Positions 11,601 through 21,074 are shown, counted from the first letter of the stretch. The stretch is DNA of 64,000 nucleotides from Janthinobacterium sp. TND4EL3 (GCF_900156175.1 NZ_FTMV01000011.1:62001-126000), one strand, 5' to 3'. Numbers and translations: made by a program. Notes: a model not told the origin generated them from the letters alone.

Positions 11601-12277
11601 AGGAATACGGCCGCGACAAGATGCGCCGCTTCCTGCGCTATGAACTGGACCGCTACCTGAGCGGACGCGGCGGCGAGGCCATCGAGGAACTGCCGCTGGC
11701 GCGCGTGGAAGGACAGCAGTACATCCACTACAACAAGGGCAGCCTGGTGTTTTACCGCCTGCGCGACGAGATCGGCGAGGAAGCGCTCAACCGTGCCCTG
11801 AAACGCTATCTGCAGGACAAGGGCTACCAGCAGGCGCCGTTCACCACGACCCTGGAACTGCTGGCCTACATCCGCGCCGAAGCGCCGCAGGACAAGCAGG
11901 CGCTGATCACGGACCTGTTCGAGAAGATCGTCTTCTACGACAACCGCGTGACGCAAGCGTCGGCCGTGCAGCGCAAGGATGGCCAGTGGGATGTCACCAT
12001 GCAGCTGCACCTGGCCAAGCTGGAGTCGGACGGCAAGGGCAAGGAAAGCCCGCGCGCCTATGACGAGCCGGTGGAAATCGCCATCTTCGCGCGCCCTGCG
12101 GGCGGCAAGGAAAAAGATGAACGAGTCCTGTACACCGCCAAGCGCATGCTGTCGGGCAGCGACCCGGTGATCACCATCACGGTGAAGGACAAGCCGTTCG
12201 AAGTGGGCGTCGATCCGTACAACAAGATGATTGACCGCGTCTCGCGCGACAACCGCAAGGAAGTGAGCATCAATTAA
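8696..12277 (+). CDS. ABC-2 permease fused to M1 family aminopeptidase
   Basis: This is a 1,193-residue protein. The first ~580 residues hold two blocks of ABC-2-type membrane helices (about residues 15-260 and 320-560) separated by a soluble loop. After another helix (around 565-585) comes a periplasm-facing M1 peptidase region. Its zinc site is HEMAHQWWGH starting at His932 with a glutamate about 20 residues on (MLMESLSQYSAL). No GAMEN exopeptidase motif is obvious; its place is taken by PYSEGIGF. The fused architecture is known in Proteobacteria and Bacteroidetes, but its substrate is unknown to me. It is translated from the ATG at 8696 behind AAGGGGG and ends at a strong terminator. Likely role: ATP-driven export coupled to peptide trimming (inference). 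Confidence 0.85.
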   Translation: MWKEFFKFDLGYQLKQPLLWVFAAILALMAFGASSSDSIQIGGAIGNINRNAPTVVAQLLTMFSLLSMLLITIFIAGAVLRDSEVGMADMLFATPMRKWDYLFGRFAAGFVACLVIFAAIALALMLGPLMPWVDPQRVGAFSLHAYAWSFGVMVIPNLLFIGALLMLLAATTRSMLLVYVGVLGFFVLWGMAGAFTRDINNEWVAVLLDPFGMRALGRMTRYFTSAEANAGLPPLSGFLLANRLLWLGIAALLFAATVVLFKPQRTGTGKRLFGKHKAEAAAPAVTAPLHLPRTLPTFTPATVWRQWWQILRFDAAGVFKSVPFLVMLLFGVINLLAGSSVAKNMYGTAVYPMTHLMLQSINNSFSFMLIIIVTFYAGELIFKERQVRIADVSDAMPVPGWVPLLAKCTALVGVIAGYLLVGVIAAIGFQLYKGGAPVELGLYLKGSLLGSLFFVLMGLCALTLQVLSNNKFIGYLLVILLMVAQMVLGMLHLEHNLYAFGGTPAIQYSDMNGYGHFLTGWAWFALYWSLFTVALVMLARAFWVRGLAAGWRARLRLARQRLQGRAGAALAVVLLCWVGTGGWIFYNTNVLNQYETSDVSMDKRARYEKLYKQYKNLPQLKITDIQADVDIYPEQRKVLIKGHYVLQNKTTQALDTLRIQLDPELETAWLNLPAHKTVLDDKELGFSILKLARPLAPGATLPLDFTVAVTHQGFTNDGTPDQVNLNGTFFNNQSYFPHFGYAQHMELTDRNERRKRGLGEPQRMAKLEDKSAYGNTVFGNEADWIHFDTTVSTSGEQIALAPGYLQASWEKDGRRYYRYKMDQPMMPFFAYLSARWDVKKGDWHGVPIEIYFDKKHGYNTDRMITSVQKSLDYYTTRFTPYQHKQVRILEFPGYQSFAQSFANTIPYSEGIGFIADLRDKDDIDYVFYVTAHEMAHQWWGHQVIGANVQGATMLMESLSQYSALMVMEKEYGRDKMRRFLRYELDRYLSGRGGEAIEELPLARVEGQQYIHYNKGSLVFYRLRDEIGEEALNRALKRYLQDKGYQQAPFTTTLELLAYIRAEAPQDKQALITDLFEKIVFYDNRVTQASAVQRKDGQWDVTMQLHLAKLESDGKGKESPRAYDEPVEIAIFARPAGGKEKDERVLYTAKRMLSGSDPVITITVKDKPFEVGVDPYNKMIDRVSRDNRKEVSIN

Positions 12278-12295
12278 GCCTTGATGCAACGCAAA

Positions 12296-12334
12296 CAGGC
12301 CGCGCTATCGGTAATGGCGCGGCCTGTTTTTTTT
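12296..12334 (+). terminator. Rho-independent terminator after permease-peptidase operon
   Basis: CAGGCCGCGC (12296-12305) pairs with GCGCGGCCTG (12317-12326), followed by a run of eight T. Confidence 0.85.
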
Positions 12335-12351
12335 GGCGATCGGGAAGTTTT

Positions 12352-12750
12352 TCAGGACAGAAAATACATCTGCCCCAGCGCGCATCCCAGCTGTACCAGA
12401 CAACACACCATGGCGACGAGCAATAGCGCCAGGTGCATTTTTAAAAAGAGATCCAGTTGCTGCCGACTGGCTGCGGGCGCTGCAGCGACCGATTCAAACT
12501 TCAGACCTTTTCCAGCCAGTAACAACAACACCATGCTCACTGGAAAAGATTGCAGAAAAATACGTCCGGGATACAACGTCCATGCCAGTCCCATCAGGAT
12601 GGACAGCAAGGCAAGTAGATCACACAGGAGAAACAGATATTTTCTTTTATGAAAATTCGCCAGCGATGCCTGCAGCCAGCCCTTTTCCTTCCCGAATATG
12701 CGCTCCAGAACCAACCATTGTGAACCTGAGGAATCGACAGCTATATGCAT
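12352..12750 (-). CDS. Hypothetical membrane protein
   Basis: This encodes 132 residues that I do not assign to any family. Three hydrophobic segments are visible: about residues 38-60 (YLFLLCDLLALLSILMGLAW), 64-80 (IFLQSFPVSMVLLLLAG) and 107-130 (LALLLVAMVCCLVQLGCALG), so it is a probable inner-membrane protein. A soluble N-terminal part contains LERIFGKEKGWLQASL. A weak ribosome site (GAATTGAA) precedes the ATG at 12748-12750. The local sequence is richer in A+T than its neighbours. Confidence that it is a gene rests on the coherent helices and the codon-like composition. Confidence 0.5.
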   Translation of the reverse strand: MHIAVDSSGSQWLVLERIFGKEKGWLQASLANFHKRKYLFLLCDLLALLSILMGLAWTLYPGRIFLQSFPVSMVLLLLAGKGLKFESVAAAPAASRQQLDLFLKMHLALLLVAMVCCLVQLGCALGQMYFLS

Positions 12751-13057
12751 GGCAAGATTTTTTCAATTCAGTTCTTGATAAAGTTTATCTTTAGAAATGT
12801 TACAAACAATATACCACTCATGAAAAATCGCCAAAAGGACTTTATTGATGGCATGGACAATGACGAAGCGGTCATTCTTTTTATGTAAAAAACATCATCG
12901 CAATCTCCGCGCTTGCATGATCAACACTGGTGCATGCAAAGAAACGCCATCTGCGCCATGCGATGACACTGCGGTACAGGCAGAATGCGGGGCCTGGCGT
13001 AAGATGCACGGTATCGCCGCCGCCTGGCCGTGATCCACGTTGAAGAGGAAAGTCCCT
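12751..13057. other. Intergenic stretch without a supported gene
   Basis: About 300 bases between the membrane protein and the lysozyme inhibitor-like gene. It is A+T-rich in its first 150 bases and presumably holds promoters for both divergent neighbours. The short open frames inside lack a ribosome site and recognisable protein features. Confidence 0.5.
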
Positions 13058-13474
13058 ATGCCGCACCATCACCAGCCCCTCCGCGCCAGCCTGCTGCTGG
13101 CGGCATTGCTTCTCACCACGCCCGCCTGGAGCGCCGATCCGGTGCACAAGGAAAACGTTGCAGTGACGGCCGGCAAAAACGCGCACAGCGTCAAAGGCAA
13201 GATCAAAGGTTACGCCACGGCCGAATACACGCTGACGGGCAAGGCGGGCCAGACCCTCAGCGTCAAGCTGAAAACCAATCAGGCGTCAAACTACTTCAAC
13301 ATCCGCCAGGCCGGCAAGGATGAAGCCCTGTTCATCGGCTCGACCAGCGGCAACAGTTTTCAGGCGAAACTGCCAGCCGATGGCGAATACACGGTGCAGG
13401 TCTATCTGATGCGCAACGCGGCGCGCAGGAATGCGGTGGCGAATTACAGCCTGGAGATGGCGTTGCGCGATTAA
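13058..13474 (+). CDS. Periplasmic g-type lysozyme inhibitor-like protein (PliG family)
   Basis: This is a 138-residue secreted protein. The signal peptide is ASLLLAALLLTTPAWSA. The mature core reads VKGKIKGYATAEYTLTGKAGQTLSV, then LPADGEYTVQVYLMRNAARR and ANYSLEMAL, which parallels the E. coli PliG pattern (GEIKGYDYDTY, KKGQKVHVS, LPASGKYELRV, TRNDARKN). PliG blocks goose-type lysozyme in the periplasm and protects peptidoglycan from host or competitor enzymes. This match comes from memory of the family pattern and should be treated as probable. AGAGGAA lies 7 bases upstream of the ATG at 13058; an upstream TTG is not needed. It is a single-gene unit. Confidence 0.65.
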   Translation: MPHHHQPLRASLLLAALLLTTPAWSADPVHKENVAVTAGKNAHSVKGKIKGYATAEYTLTGKAGQTLSVKLKTNQASNYFNIRQAGKDEALFIGSTSGNSFQAKLPADGEYTVQVYLMRNAARRNAVANYSLEMALRD

Positions 13475-13588
13475 GGCTGGCGAGATGCCGCATGCGCACC
13501 TGTCCTCCAGGCCCGCGGCATGGAATTTTTTAGCCTGCCGATGATCTTAACCATTGATGGTTTTTCTGACTGACTCAATGGAGGAGAT

Positions 13589-13894
13589 ATGCAACAAGCC
13601 AATTTCATCGCCATCGTCCTGGCATTCAGCTGCAGCCTGGCAGGAGCACAAGCGCCCGAACGCATGGCAAAGCTCACCGACAGCAACGTGCTGTTGAAGG
13701 ACGCAACCATCGAAGGCAGCGCCATGCATGCCTGCCAGCCGCTGAAAGGGGACACGGTGGCCATCCTTGAGATCAAAAATGATCCCCCGGGCCCCACAGG
13801 CATGGCCTTTGCGCATGTCCGCGTGACGAGCGGGCACTGCCAGGGCCAGATTGGATGGGTCGGGATGCCCCGCCTGGAAGCGCTGGCCAGGTAG
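13589..13894 (+). CDS. Small secreted protein with SH3-like pattern
   Basis: This encodes 101 residues. The signal peptide is FIAIVLAFSCSLAGAQA. The mature part of about 80 residues contains a run reading DTVAILEIKNDPPGPTGMAFAHVRVTSG followed by GQIGWVGMPRLEAL, which resembles the short bacterial SH3-type folds (V-x-V-x-x-G-x-x-GWV) found in envelope proteins. Two cysteines (HACQP and GHCQG) could form a disulfide. I cannot name a family. A GGAGGAGA ribosome site at 13579-13586 supports the ATG. It converges on ssb, and the shared region holds the ssb terminator. Confidence 0.6.
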   Translation: MQQANFIAIVLAFSCSLAGAQAPERMAKLTDSNVLLKDATIEGSAMHACQPLKGDTVAILEIKNDPPGPTGMAFAHVRVTSGHCQGQIGWVGMPRLEALAR

Positions 13895-13910
13895 GCATTG
13901 TTCTTTCCAG

Positions 13911-13948
13911 AAAACAAAAAGCCTGTTTTCCTTTCAGAAAACAGGCTT
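13911..13948 (-). terminator. Rho-independent terminator of ssb
   Basis: Read on the minus strand, AAGCCTGTTTTC pairs with GAAAACAGGCTT around a six-base loop, followed by T-rich TTTGTTTTC. The stem lies at 13919-13948. Confidence 0.88.
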
Positions 13949-13976
13949 CGAGCAACAAAAAACGGCTTTGTCCGAA

Positions 13977-14486
13977 TTAGAACGGGATATCGTCATCCAT
14001 GTCCGAGAAGTTCGGCGCTGGCTTCGGTGCCGGACGTGGCGCCGGGGCCGGGGCTGGACGCGGGGCCGGTGCCTGGCGCGGGGCCGGGGCTTCGTAGCCG
14101 CCGCCACCGCCGTAGCTGTCATCGCCGCCGGCATCGCCGCCGCCCATGCCGGAACGGCCGCCCAGCATTTGCATCTGTTCCGCGATGATGTCGGTTGCGT
14201 ATTTCTCGACGCCGTCCTTGTCCGTGTATTTACGGGTTTGCAGACGGCCTTCGACGTAGACGGACGAACCTTTTTTCAGGTACTGGCCGACGATTTCCGC
14301 CAGGCGGCCGAAGAACGAGATACGGTGCCACTCTGTCAATTCTTTTTGTTCGCCCGTGTTGCGGTCCTTCGACTTGTACGAAGTGGCCACGGCGATGTTG
14401 GCGATCGCGTCGCCGCTAGGCATGTAGCGGATTTCCGGGTCACGGCCCAGATTGCCGACGATGATGACTTTGTTGACTGATGCCAT
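13977..14486 (-). CDS. ssb: Single-stranded DNA-binding protein
   Basis: This is the 169-residue replication, recombination and repair protein that coats single-stranded DNA as a tetramer. The OB fold starts at [20 protein letters not shown] and includes [32 protein letters not shown]. After about residue 110 there is a flexible Gly-rich and then Pro/Ala-rich linker, and the protein ends in the acidic tip DMDDDIPF, which recruits partner proteins. It is transcribed away from uvrA, and a LexA box lies between the two genes, the same arrangement as the divergent uvrA-ssb pair of E. coli, so SOS control is likely. Confidence 0.97.
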   Translation of the reverse strand: MASVNKVIIVGNLGRDPEIRYMPSGDAIANIAVATSYKSKDRNTGEQKELTEWHRISFFGRLAEIVGQYLKKGSSVYVEGRLQTRKYTDKDGVEKYATDIIAEQMQMLGGRSGMGGGDAGGDDSYGGGGGYEAPAPRQAPAPRPAPAPAPRPAPKPAPNFSDMDDDIPF

Positions 14487-14533
14487 GAATAACTCCTGAT
14501 GAACGGCTGCGGGAGCCGGTGTCCCGCGCGGTA

Positions 14534-14549
14534 GTTTAGTGTACTAAAC
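14534..14549. promoter_or_regulatory. Palindrome in the ssb leader region
   Basis: GTTTAGT and ACTAAAC form a perfect inverted repeat with a two-base centre (GT). It lies 48 bases upstream of the ssb ATG. It could be an operator or a small leader hairpin; no binding protein is known to me. Confidence 0.35.
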
Positions 14550-14658
14550 GAGGATTATAAGCGACCACGCGGTGCAAAGCATCCGCTTTCTAACGGACGC
14601 CGGCTACTGTGCGGCAACACGTTTTTTTCACGGCAGGTGAAAACAAGAAACTTGAATA

Positions 14659-14674
14659 CTGGTATTATATACAG
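14659..14674. promoter_or_regulatory. LexA (SOS) box between ssb and uvrA
   Basis: CTGGTATTATATACAG fits the LexA consensus CTG-N10-CAG with the typical alternating A/T core. It is about 190 bases from uvrA and 173 from ssb. Both genes are classic SOS members. Confidence 0.8.
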
Positions 14675-14867
14675 TGTTTAGACGTCTGCACGCATCTGTA
14701 TCAAACTTTGTCGGGGCACGTTCGCCCGGCGGCGCAATCCGCCCATGGACGCCTCAGGCATGCAGAGCAAAACCCGGCTATAGTTACAGGTTGACCCGTT
14801 GTGGCTCCTCATCCGCACCCAGGCACAATGCGCCGGCCGCACCACTCACTGAAAGCAAGGCAATCAC

Positions 14868-17717
14868 ATGGAACAGATCCGCATTCGCGGTGCTCGCACG
14901 CATAACCTCAAGAATATCAGTCTCGATTTGCCGCGCAATAAGCTGATCGTGATTACCGGCTTGTCCGGCTCCGGCAAGTCCTCGCTGGCCTTCGATACCC
15001 TGTACGCGGAAGGCCAGCGCCGCTATGTCGAATCGCTGTCGGCCTACGCGCGCCAGTTCCTGCAATTGATGGAAAAACCCGACGTCGACCTGATCGAGGG
15101 TTTATCGCCGGCCATCTCCATCGAACAGAAGGCAACCTCGCACAACCCGCGCTCGACGGTGGGCACCGTGACGGAAATCCACGATTATCTGCGCCTGCTG
15201 TATGCGCGCGTGGGCACGCCGTACTGCCCCGACCATCCGGAAAACGCGCTGGCCGCCCAGTCCGTGTCGCAAATGGTCGATGCCGTGCTGGCCATGCCCG
15301 AGGACACCAAGCTGATGATCCTGGCGCCCGTCGTCGCCAACCGCAAGGGCGAACACGTGGACCTGTTCGAGCAGATGCAGGCGCAGGGCTTCGTGCGCTT
15401 TCGCGTGCAAACCGGCACGCATGCGGCCAAGATCTATGAAGTCGATGACCTCCCGAAATTGAAGAAAACGGAAAAACACACGATCGACGTCGTCATTGAC
15501 CGGGTCAAGGTGAACCAGGACATCAAGCAGCGCCTGGCGGAAAGTTTCGAGACGGCCCTGCGCCTGGCCGACGGCCGCGCCATTGCCTATGAAATGGATA
15601 CGGCACAGGAACACGTGTACTCCAACAAGTTCGCCTGCAATGTGTGTGGCTATTCCCTGCAGGAACTGGAACCGCGTCTGTTTTCGTTCAACAATCCCAT
15701 GGGCGCCTGCCCCGAGTGCGACGGCCTGGGACACATAGAATTCTTTGACCCGAAACGCATCGTCGCGTTCCCCAACCTGTCGCTGGCCTCGGGCGCCGTC
15801 AAGGGCTGGGACCGCCGCAACCAGTTTTATTTCCAGATGCTGTCGAACCTGGCCGCCTTCTACGAATTCGATCTGGACATGCCGTTCGAGCAGCTGGCAC
15901 TGAATGCCCAGCAAGCCGTGCTGTACGGTTCCGGCAAGCAAGTCATTCCGTTTACCTATGTCAACGAACGGGGCCGCACCGTCATCAAGGAACACACCTT
16001 CGAAGGCGTGGTCAACAATCTGCAGCGGCGCTACCGCGAAACGGATTCGATGGCCGTCAAGGAAGAACTGGCCAAGTTCATCAATGAAAAATGCTGTCCA
16101 TCCTGCGATGGCGCGCGCCTGCGCGTGGAAGCGCGCTTCGTCAAGGTCGGCACGGGCAAGCAGCAACGGGCCATCTATGAAGTGGCGGAAAAGCCGCTGC
16201 GCGAAACGCTGGAATTCTTTGAGAAGCTGAAACTGACGGGCGCCAAGAAGGAAATCGCCGACCGCGTGGTCAAGGAAATCATTTCTCGTTTGAAATTCCT
16301 CAACAATGTGGGCCTCGATTACCTGTCGCTGGACCGCAGCGCCGACACCCTGTCCGGCGGGGAAGCACAACGCATCCGTTTGGCATCGCAGATCGGCTCC
16401 GGTTTGACGGGCGTCATGTATGTGCTCGATGAGCCGTCGATCGGCTTGCATCAGCGCGATAATGACCGCCTGATCGAAACATTGAAACACTTGCGCGACA
16501 TCGGCAACAGCGTACTGGTGGTCGAGCATGACGAAGACGCCATCCGCACGGCCGACTACATCGTCGACATGGGCATCGGCGCGGGCGTGCACGGTGGCGA
16601 GATCATCGCCGAGGGCACCCTGCAAGACATCCTGAAAAACAAGAAGTCGCTGACGGCGCAGTACCTGAACGGCAAGCTGAAGATCGCCGTGCCGGCCAAG
16701 CGCCATGCGAGCAATCCGGAAAAGCAACTGGTCATTACTGGCGCCACCGGCAACAACCTGAAGAAGGTGTCGCTGAGCTTGCCGGTGGGCCTGATGACCT
16801 GCGTGACGGGCGTGTCCGGCTCGGGCAAGTCCTCGCTCGTCAACGATACCCTGTATCCGGCCCTGTCGCGCCATTTATATGGTTCGCAGACGGAACCGGC
16901 GCCGCACGAGTCGATCAGCGGCCTGGAACACTTCGACAAGGTCATTTCCGTCGACCAGGCACCGATCGGCCGCACGCCGCGCTCGAATCCGGCCACCTAT
17001 ACCGGCTTGTTTACGCCCATCCGCGACCTGTTCTCCACCGTGCCGACGGCCAAGGAACGGGGCTACAGCGCGGGCCGCTTCTCGTTCAACGTGAAGGGCG
17101 GGCGCTGCGAAGCGTGCCAGGGCGATGGCGTGATCAAGGTCGAGATGCACTTCCTGCCCGACGTCTACGTGCCATGCGATGTGTGCCATGGCAAGCGCTA
17201 CAACCGCGAAACGCTGGAAGTGCAATACAAGGGCAAGAACATCACGGAAGTGCTGGGCATGACGGTAGAAGAAGCGCACGTATTCTTCAAACCGGTCCCC
17301 TTGATCGCGCGCAAGCTGCAAACCCTGCTCGACGTGGGCCTCGGCTACATCAAGCTGGGCCAGAGCGCCACCACCTTGTCCGGCGGCGAGGCGCAGCGCG
17401 TGAAACTGTCGCTGGAGCTGTCCAAGCGCGACACGGGCCGCACCCTGTACATCCTCGACGAGCCGACGACGGGCTTGCACTTCCACGACATCGATTTGTT
17501 GCTGAAGGTTATCCACCGCCTGCGCGACCAGGGCAACACCCTCGTCATCATCGAGCACAACCTGGACGTCATCAAGACGGCCGACTGGATCGTCGACCTG
17601 GGACCGGAAGGCGGCGCCGGCGGCGGGCAGATCATTGCCACCGGCACGCCGGAAGACGTGGCCGTCAATCCGGCCAGCGTGACAGGCAAATACCTGGGGC
17701 CGCTGCTGAAGCAATAA
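14868..17717 (+). CDS. uvrA: Excinuclease ABC subunit UvrA
   Basis: This is the 949-residue damage-recognition ATPase of nucleotide excision repair, which loads UvrB at lesions. It has two ABC modules: first Walker [10 protein letters not shown] near residue 32, with signature [19 protein letters not shown] and [11 protein letters not shown]; second Walker [10 protein letters not shown] near 647, with signature [18 protein letters not shown] and DEPTTGLHF. Zinc-binding cysteines are visible at CNVCGYS and CPECDGLG in the first half and at CEACQGDG with CDVCHGKRY in the second. The length is normal for the family. It is followed by a strong bidirectional terminator. Confidence 0.98.
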   Translation: MEQIRIRGARTHNLKNISLDLPRNKLIVITGLSGSGKSSLAFDTLYAEGQRRYVESLSAYARQFLQLMEKPDVDLIEGLSPAISIEQKATSHNPRSTVGTVTEIHDYLRLLYARVGTPYCPDHPENALAAQSVSQMVDAVLAMPEDTKLMILAPVVANRKGEHVDLFEQMQAQGFVRFRVQTGTHAAKIYEVDDLPKLKKTEKHTIDVVIDRVKVNQDIKQRLAESFETALRLADGRAIAYEMDTAQEHVYSNKFACNVCGYSLQELEPRLFSFNNPMGACPECDGLGHIEFFDPKRIVAFPNLSLASGAVKGWDRRNQFYFQMLSNLAAFYEFDLDMPFEQLALNAQQAVLYGSGKQVIPFTYVNERGRTVIKEHTFEGVVNNLQRRYRETDSMAVKEELAKFINEKCCPSCDGARLRVEARFVKVGTGKQQRAIYEVAEKPLRETLEFFEKLKLTGAKKEIADRVVKEIISRLKFLNNVGLDYLSLDRSADTLSGGEAQRIRLASQIGSGLTGVMYVLDEPSIGLHQRDNDRLIETLKHLRDIGNSVLVVEHDEDAIRTADYIVDMGIGAGVHGGEIIAEGTLQDILKNKKSLTAQYLNGKLKIAVPAKRHASNPEKQLVITGATGNNLKKVSLSLPVGLMTCVTGVSGSGKSSLVNDTLYPALSRHLYGSQTEPAPHESISGLEHFDKVISVDQAPIGRTPRSNPATYTGLFTPIRDLFSTVPTAKERGYSAGRFSFNVKGGRCEACQGDGVIKVEMHFLPDVYVPCDVCHGKRYNRETLEVQYKGKNITEVLGMTVEEAHVFFKPVPLIARKLQTLLDVGLGYIKLGQSATTLSGGEAQRVKLSLELSKRDTGRTLYILDEPTTGLHFHDIDLLLKVIHRLRDQGNTLVIIEHNLDVIKTADWIVDLGPEGGAGGGQIIATGTPEDVAVNPASVTGKYLGPLLKQ

Positions 17718-17736
17718 CAACAGCAGCGCAATAAAA

Positions 17737-17780
17737 AACGGCGCGGATTGCTCATGCAATCCGCGCCGTTCCTCTTTTTG
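17737..17780. terminator. Bidirectional terminator between uvrA and pckG
   Basis: AACGGCGCGGATTG (17737-17750) pairs with CAATCCGCGCCGTT (17757-17770). A-rich sequence lies on the left and T-rich sequence on the right, so it can serve both convergent genes. Confidence 0.88.
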
Positions 17781-17860
17781 ATAGCACCCCAGTCATTGCC
17801 GGCGTGTCATTTCTAGCACGCCAGTCTTTGCCGGCGTGTTTCTCCCCCACTACTAAACGC

Positions 17861-19732
17861 TTACTCAGCCAAACGCTTTTCCAGCGCAGCCTTGTGATCT
17901 GCCAATTCCTGCGGCAGATGATACGCGAGTTTTTCAAACAATTCCGTATGCAATTTCAATTCTTCCACCCACGCGGCCTTGTCGATCGAGGTGATGGTGT
18001 CGAACTGTTCTTGCGTGAATGGCAAGCCATCCCAGTTCAGGTCGCCATACTGCGGCGTCGTGCCGAACAGGTTTTCCACGCCGCCCGCCTTGCCTTCGAT
18101 GCGCTCCAGCATCCATTTCAGCACGCGCATGTTGTCGCCGAAGCCAGGCCAGACGAATTTGCCTGCCTCGTCCGTGCGGAACCAGTTGACGCAATAGATC
18201 TTCGGCAGGGCCGCCGCGTTCACTTTACCCACCTTGACGCCCATGTCCAGCCAGTGCTGGAAGTAATCGCTCATGTTATAGCCGATAAACGGCAACATGG
18301 CAAATGGATCGCGGCGCACGACGCCCATCTGGCCCACGGCGGCAGCCGTCGTTTCGGAACCCATGGTGGCGGCCATGTACACGCCTTCGACCCAGTTGCG
18401 CGCTTCGGTGACGAGCGGTACGGTGGTCGAGCGGCGGCCGCCGAAGATGAAGGCCGAGATCGGCACGCCAGCCGGATCGTCCCAGGCCGCGTCGATGACG
18501 GGGTTTTGTGTAGCAGCCACAGTGAAGCGCGCATTCGGATGCGCCGCCTTGGTGCCGGACGCCGGCGTCCAGTCCTTGCCCTGCCAGTCGATCAGGTGGC
18601 TTGGCGCTTCCTTGGTCAAGCCTTCCCACCACACGTCGCCATCGTCCGTCAGGGCCACGTTGGTGAAAATCGTGTTGTCGCGCATGGAGGCCATGCAGTT
18701 GTAATTGGTTTTTTCGTTGGTGCCCGGCGCCACGCCGAAATAACCGGCTTCCGGGTTGATGGCGTACAGGCGGCCATCGGCACCGGGCTTGATCCAGGCG
18801 ATATCGTCGCCGATGGTGGTCACTTTCCAGCCGTTAAAACTTGCCGGCGGGATCAGCATGGCGAAGTTGGTCTTGCCGCAAGCGGACGGGAACGCTGCCG
18901 CCACATAGTGCTTCTTGCCTTCCGGCGATTCCACGCCGAGGATCAGCATGTGTTCGGCCAGCCAGCCCGGATTGTTGTCCGCCGCTTGCGCTTCCTGGTA
19001 ACCCATGTTCGAGGCGATGCGCAGGGCGAAACATTTCTTGCCCAGCAGGGCGTTGCCGCCGTAGCCGGAACCGAAGGACCAGATTTCGCGCGTTTCCGGG
19101 AAATGCACGATGTACTTGGTGCTGTTGCAAGGCCATTTCACGTCGGCCTGGCCGGCGGCCAGCGGCGCGCCCACGCTGTGCACGCACGGCACGAATTCGC
19201 CATCGGCGCCCAGCACGTCGTACACGGCACGGCCCATGCGGGTCATGATCTTCATGTTGACGGCGACATACGGCGAATCGGACAGTTCCACGCCGATATG
19301 GGCGATCGGCGAACCCAGCGGGCCCATCGAGAATGGCACGACATACATGGTGCGGCCGCGCATGCAGCCGTCGAACAGGCCGTTCAGGGTATGGCGCATC
19401 TCGCCCGGATCGGTCCAGTTATTCGTCGGGCCGGCCGCTTCTTTCGTTGCCGAGCAGATATACGTGCGGTCTTCGACGCGGGCCACGTCGCTCGGGTCGG
19501 AGCAGGCCAGGTAGGAATTCGGGCGCTTTTCGGCGTTGAGTTTTTTCATGGTGCCACTGGCAACCATCTCGGAACACAGGCGCTCGTACTCTTCCTGCGA
19601 GCCATCGCACCAGTAGATGCGGTCCGGCTTGGTCAGCGCGGCAATGTCGGCCACCCAGTTGATCAGTTTCTGTTGTTTAATATAAGCTGGGACGTTGAGT
19701 GCGGCGACGCCACCCATGACGGGCTGATTCAT
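17861..19732 (-). CDS. pckG: Phosphoenolpyruvate carboxykinase (GTP)
   Basis: This is a 623-residue gluconeogenic enzyme that converts oxaloacetate and GTP to PEP, GDP and CO2. The GTP-type is identified by the phosphate loop [13 protein letters not shown] with the active-site cysteine, [29 protein letters not shown] and FPLMKSPF-equivalent length. ATP-type enzymes lack this pattern. The ATG at 19730-19732 is chosen for its GGAGG ribosome site 5 bases away; an upstream in-frame extension is not coding-like. With DctA feeding C4-dicarboxylates nearby, the enzyme would supply sugar synthesis during growth on organic acids. Confidence 0.96.
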   Translation of the reverse strand: MNQPVMGGVAALNVPAYIKQQKLINWVADIAALTKPDRIYWCDGSQEEYERLCSEMVASGTMKKLNAEKRPNSYLACSDPSDVARVEDRTYICSATKEAAGPTNNWTDPGEMRHTLNGLFDGCMRGRTMYVVPFSMGPLGSPIAHIGVELSDSPYVAVNMKIMTRMGRAVYDVLGADGEFVPCVHSVGAPLAAGQADVKWPCNSTKYIVHFPETREIWSFGSGYGGNALLGKKCFALRIASNMGYQEAQAADNNPGWLAEHMLILGVESPEGKKHYVAAAFPSACGKTNFAMLIPPASFNGWKVTTIGDDIAWIKPGADGRLYAINPEAGYFGVAPGTNEKTNYNCMASMRDNTIFTNVALTDDGDVWWEGLTKEAPSHLIDWQGKDWTPASGTKAAHPNARFTVAATQNPVIDAAWDDPAGVPISAFIFGGRRSTTVPLVTEARNWVEGVYMAATMGSETTAAAVGQMGVVRRDPFAMLPFIGYNMSDYFQHWLDMGVKVGKVNAAALPKIYCVNWFRTDEAGKFVWPGFGDNMRVLKWMLERIEGKAGGVENLFGTTPQYGDLNWDGLPFTQEQFDTITSIDKAAWVEELKLHTELFEKLAYHLPQELADHKAALEKRLAE

Positions 19733-20060
19733 ATTACCTCCAATACCAATAAAAGAAATTCTGGTCATTCCGGCAAGACAGGCAGCATCGTTGAGAGGTG
19801 GCTGCGGCTCACTGCGGGCGGCGTGCTCACGCTGGCAGGGCTCTGGGGTCATTTACCTGGATCATGCACCCAGGCTGCAGGAACAGTTTGCGCTATAACT
19901 ATAATCAGGAAGCTTTAAAAGTGCCGGCGATTGTACACCCGCCTAACGGCTATTTTCGCAAAAATGTAGGAAAATAGCTTGACTAATGTAGTAGGCTATT
20001 CAGCATTTCCCGTATCCTGTTATTTCCCTACCAAATCTTCACTCAAATCGGCCATTCACC
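19733..20060. other. Divergent promoter region between pckG and the dehydrogenase
   Basis: A 328-base intergenic region, A+T-rich near 19880-20040, that should contain promoters for both divergent genes. I see no convincing repeat, operator or small gene in it. Confidence 0.5.
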
Positions 20061-21074
20061 ATGAAAATTGCCATACTCGATGATTATCAGGATGCCGTGC
20101 GCGGCCTCGATTGTTTCAAATTGCTCGATGGCCACGAGGTCAAAGTGTTCAGCAACACGGCGCGGGGCCTGGGCCAGCTGGCCATCCGCCTGGCGCCGTT
20201 CGATGCGCTGGTGCTGATCCGCGAACGCAGCAGTTTCAACCGGGCCTTGCTGTCGAAACTGCCGAACCTGAAACTGATTTCGCAAACGGGCAAGGTCAGC
20301 GGACACATCGACGTGGCGGCCGCCACGGAACTGGGCATCGCCATCGCGGAAGGCATCGGCTCGCCCACGGCGCCGGCCGAACTGACGTGGGCGCTGATCA
20401 TGGCGGCGCAGCGCAAGATCGTGCCTTACGCGCAACATTTACAGGAAGGGCTGTGGCAGACGTCGTCGATCGAGCCGGCGCGCAACACGCTCGGGACGGT
20501 ATTGAAAGGGCGCACCCTGGCGATCTGGGGCTACGGCAAGATCGGGCAATTGATCGCCGGCTATGGCCGCGCCTTCGGCATGAGCATCCTCGTGTGGGGC
20601 AGCGAAGCGAGCCGCGCGGCGGCCGTGGCGGCCGGCGACACGGCGGCGCCATCGCGCGAGGCCTTCTTTGCACAGGCCGACGTGCTGAGCCTGCACCTGC
20701 GCCTGTCCGACAAGACACGCGGACTGGTCACAAGCGAGGACCTGGCGCGCATGAAGCCAAACGCGCTTTTCGTCAACACCAGCCGCGCCGAACTGGTGGC
20801 CGAGGGCGCGCTGGAAGCGGCGCTGCCACAGGGGCGCCCGGGCGCCGCCGCGCTGGACGTGTTTACGGACGAGCCCTTGCCGCCCGGCTCGCCATTGCTG
20901 CTGCTGCCGAACGTGCTGGCCACGCCACACCTGGGCTACGTCGAGCGTGACAGCTATGAACTGTATTTCCGCTACGCCCTGCAAAACATCGTCGATTTCG
21001 AGCGGGGGCTATGCACGCGCCTGCTCAATCCGGAAGCACTGGCGCATGCGCGCCAAGCGCCTCAGGAGCGCTGA
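20061..21074 (+). CDS. D-2-hydroxyacid dehydrogenase family protein
   Basis: This is a 337-residue NAD(P)-dependent oxidoreductase of the phosphoglycerate/formate dehydrogenase superfamily. The N-terminal catalytic half starts MKIAILDDYQDAV; the Rossmann segment is IWGYGKIGQLIAGYGRAFGM with a downstream acidic/polar selector; catalytic positions are Arg in VNTSRAELV, the DVFTDEPLP block, and His in ATPHLGYVERDSYELYF. Substrates in the family range from glycerate to aromatic lactates, and none can be chosen here. The ATG follows a weak ribosome site. It overlaps slightly with the end of the convergent gene at 21062. Confidence 0.88.
   Translation: MKIAILDDYQDAVRGLDCFKLLDGHEVKVFSNTARGLGQLAIRLAPFDALVLIRERSSFNRALLSKLPNLKLISQTGKVSGHIDVAAATELGIAIAEGIGSPTAPAELTWALIMAAQRKIVPYAQHLQEGLWQTSSIEPARNTLGTVLKGRTLAIWGYGKIGQLIAGYGRAFGMSILVWGSEASRAAAVAAGDTAAPSREAFFAQADVLSLHLRLSDKTRGLVTSEDLARMKPNALFVNTSRAELVAEGALEAALPQGRPGAAALDVFTDEPLPPGSPLLLLPNVLATPHLGYVERDSYELYFRYALQNIVDFERGLCTRLLNPEALAHARQAPQER

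Larger units (their letters stand above)
14487..14867. other. ssb-uvrA divergent control region
   Basis: A 381-base region between two divergent genes. It holds the LexA box at 14659-14674 and a separate palindrome at 14534-14549 close to the ssb start. I see no protein-coding frame with a ribosome site in it. Confidence 0.7.

Noticed and set aside
12845-13033. A possible 62-residue gene upstream of the lysozyme inhibitor-like gene
   Set aside because: No ribosome site, and a mixed composition without secretion signal, membrane helix or known motif.
17804-19918. A 704-codon plus-strand frame opposite pckG
   Set aside because: pckG is certain on the minus strand. The opposite frame has no domain and no start signal.
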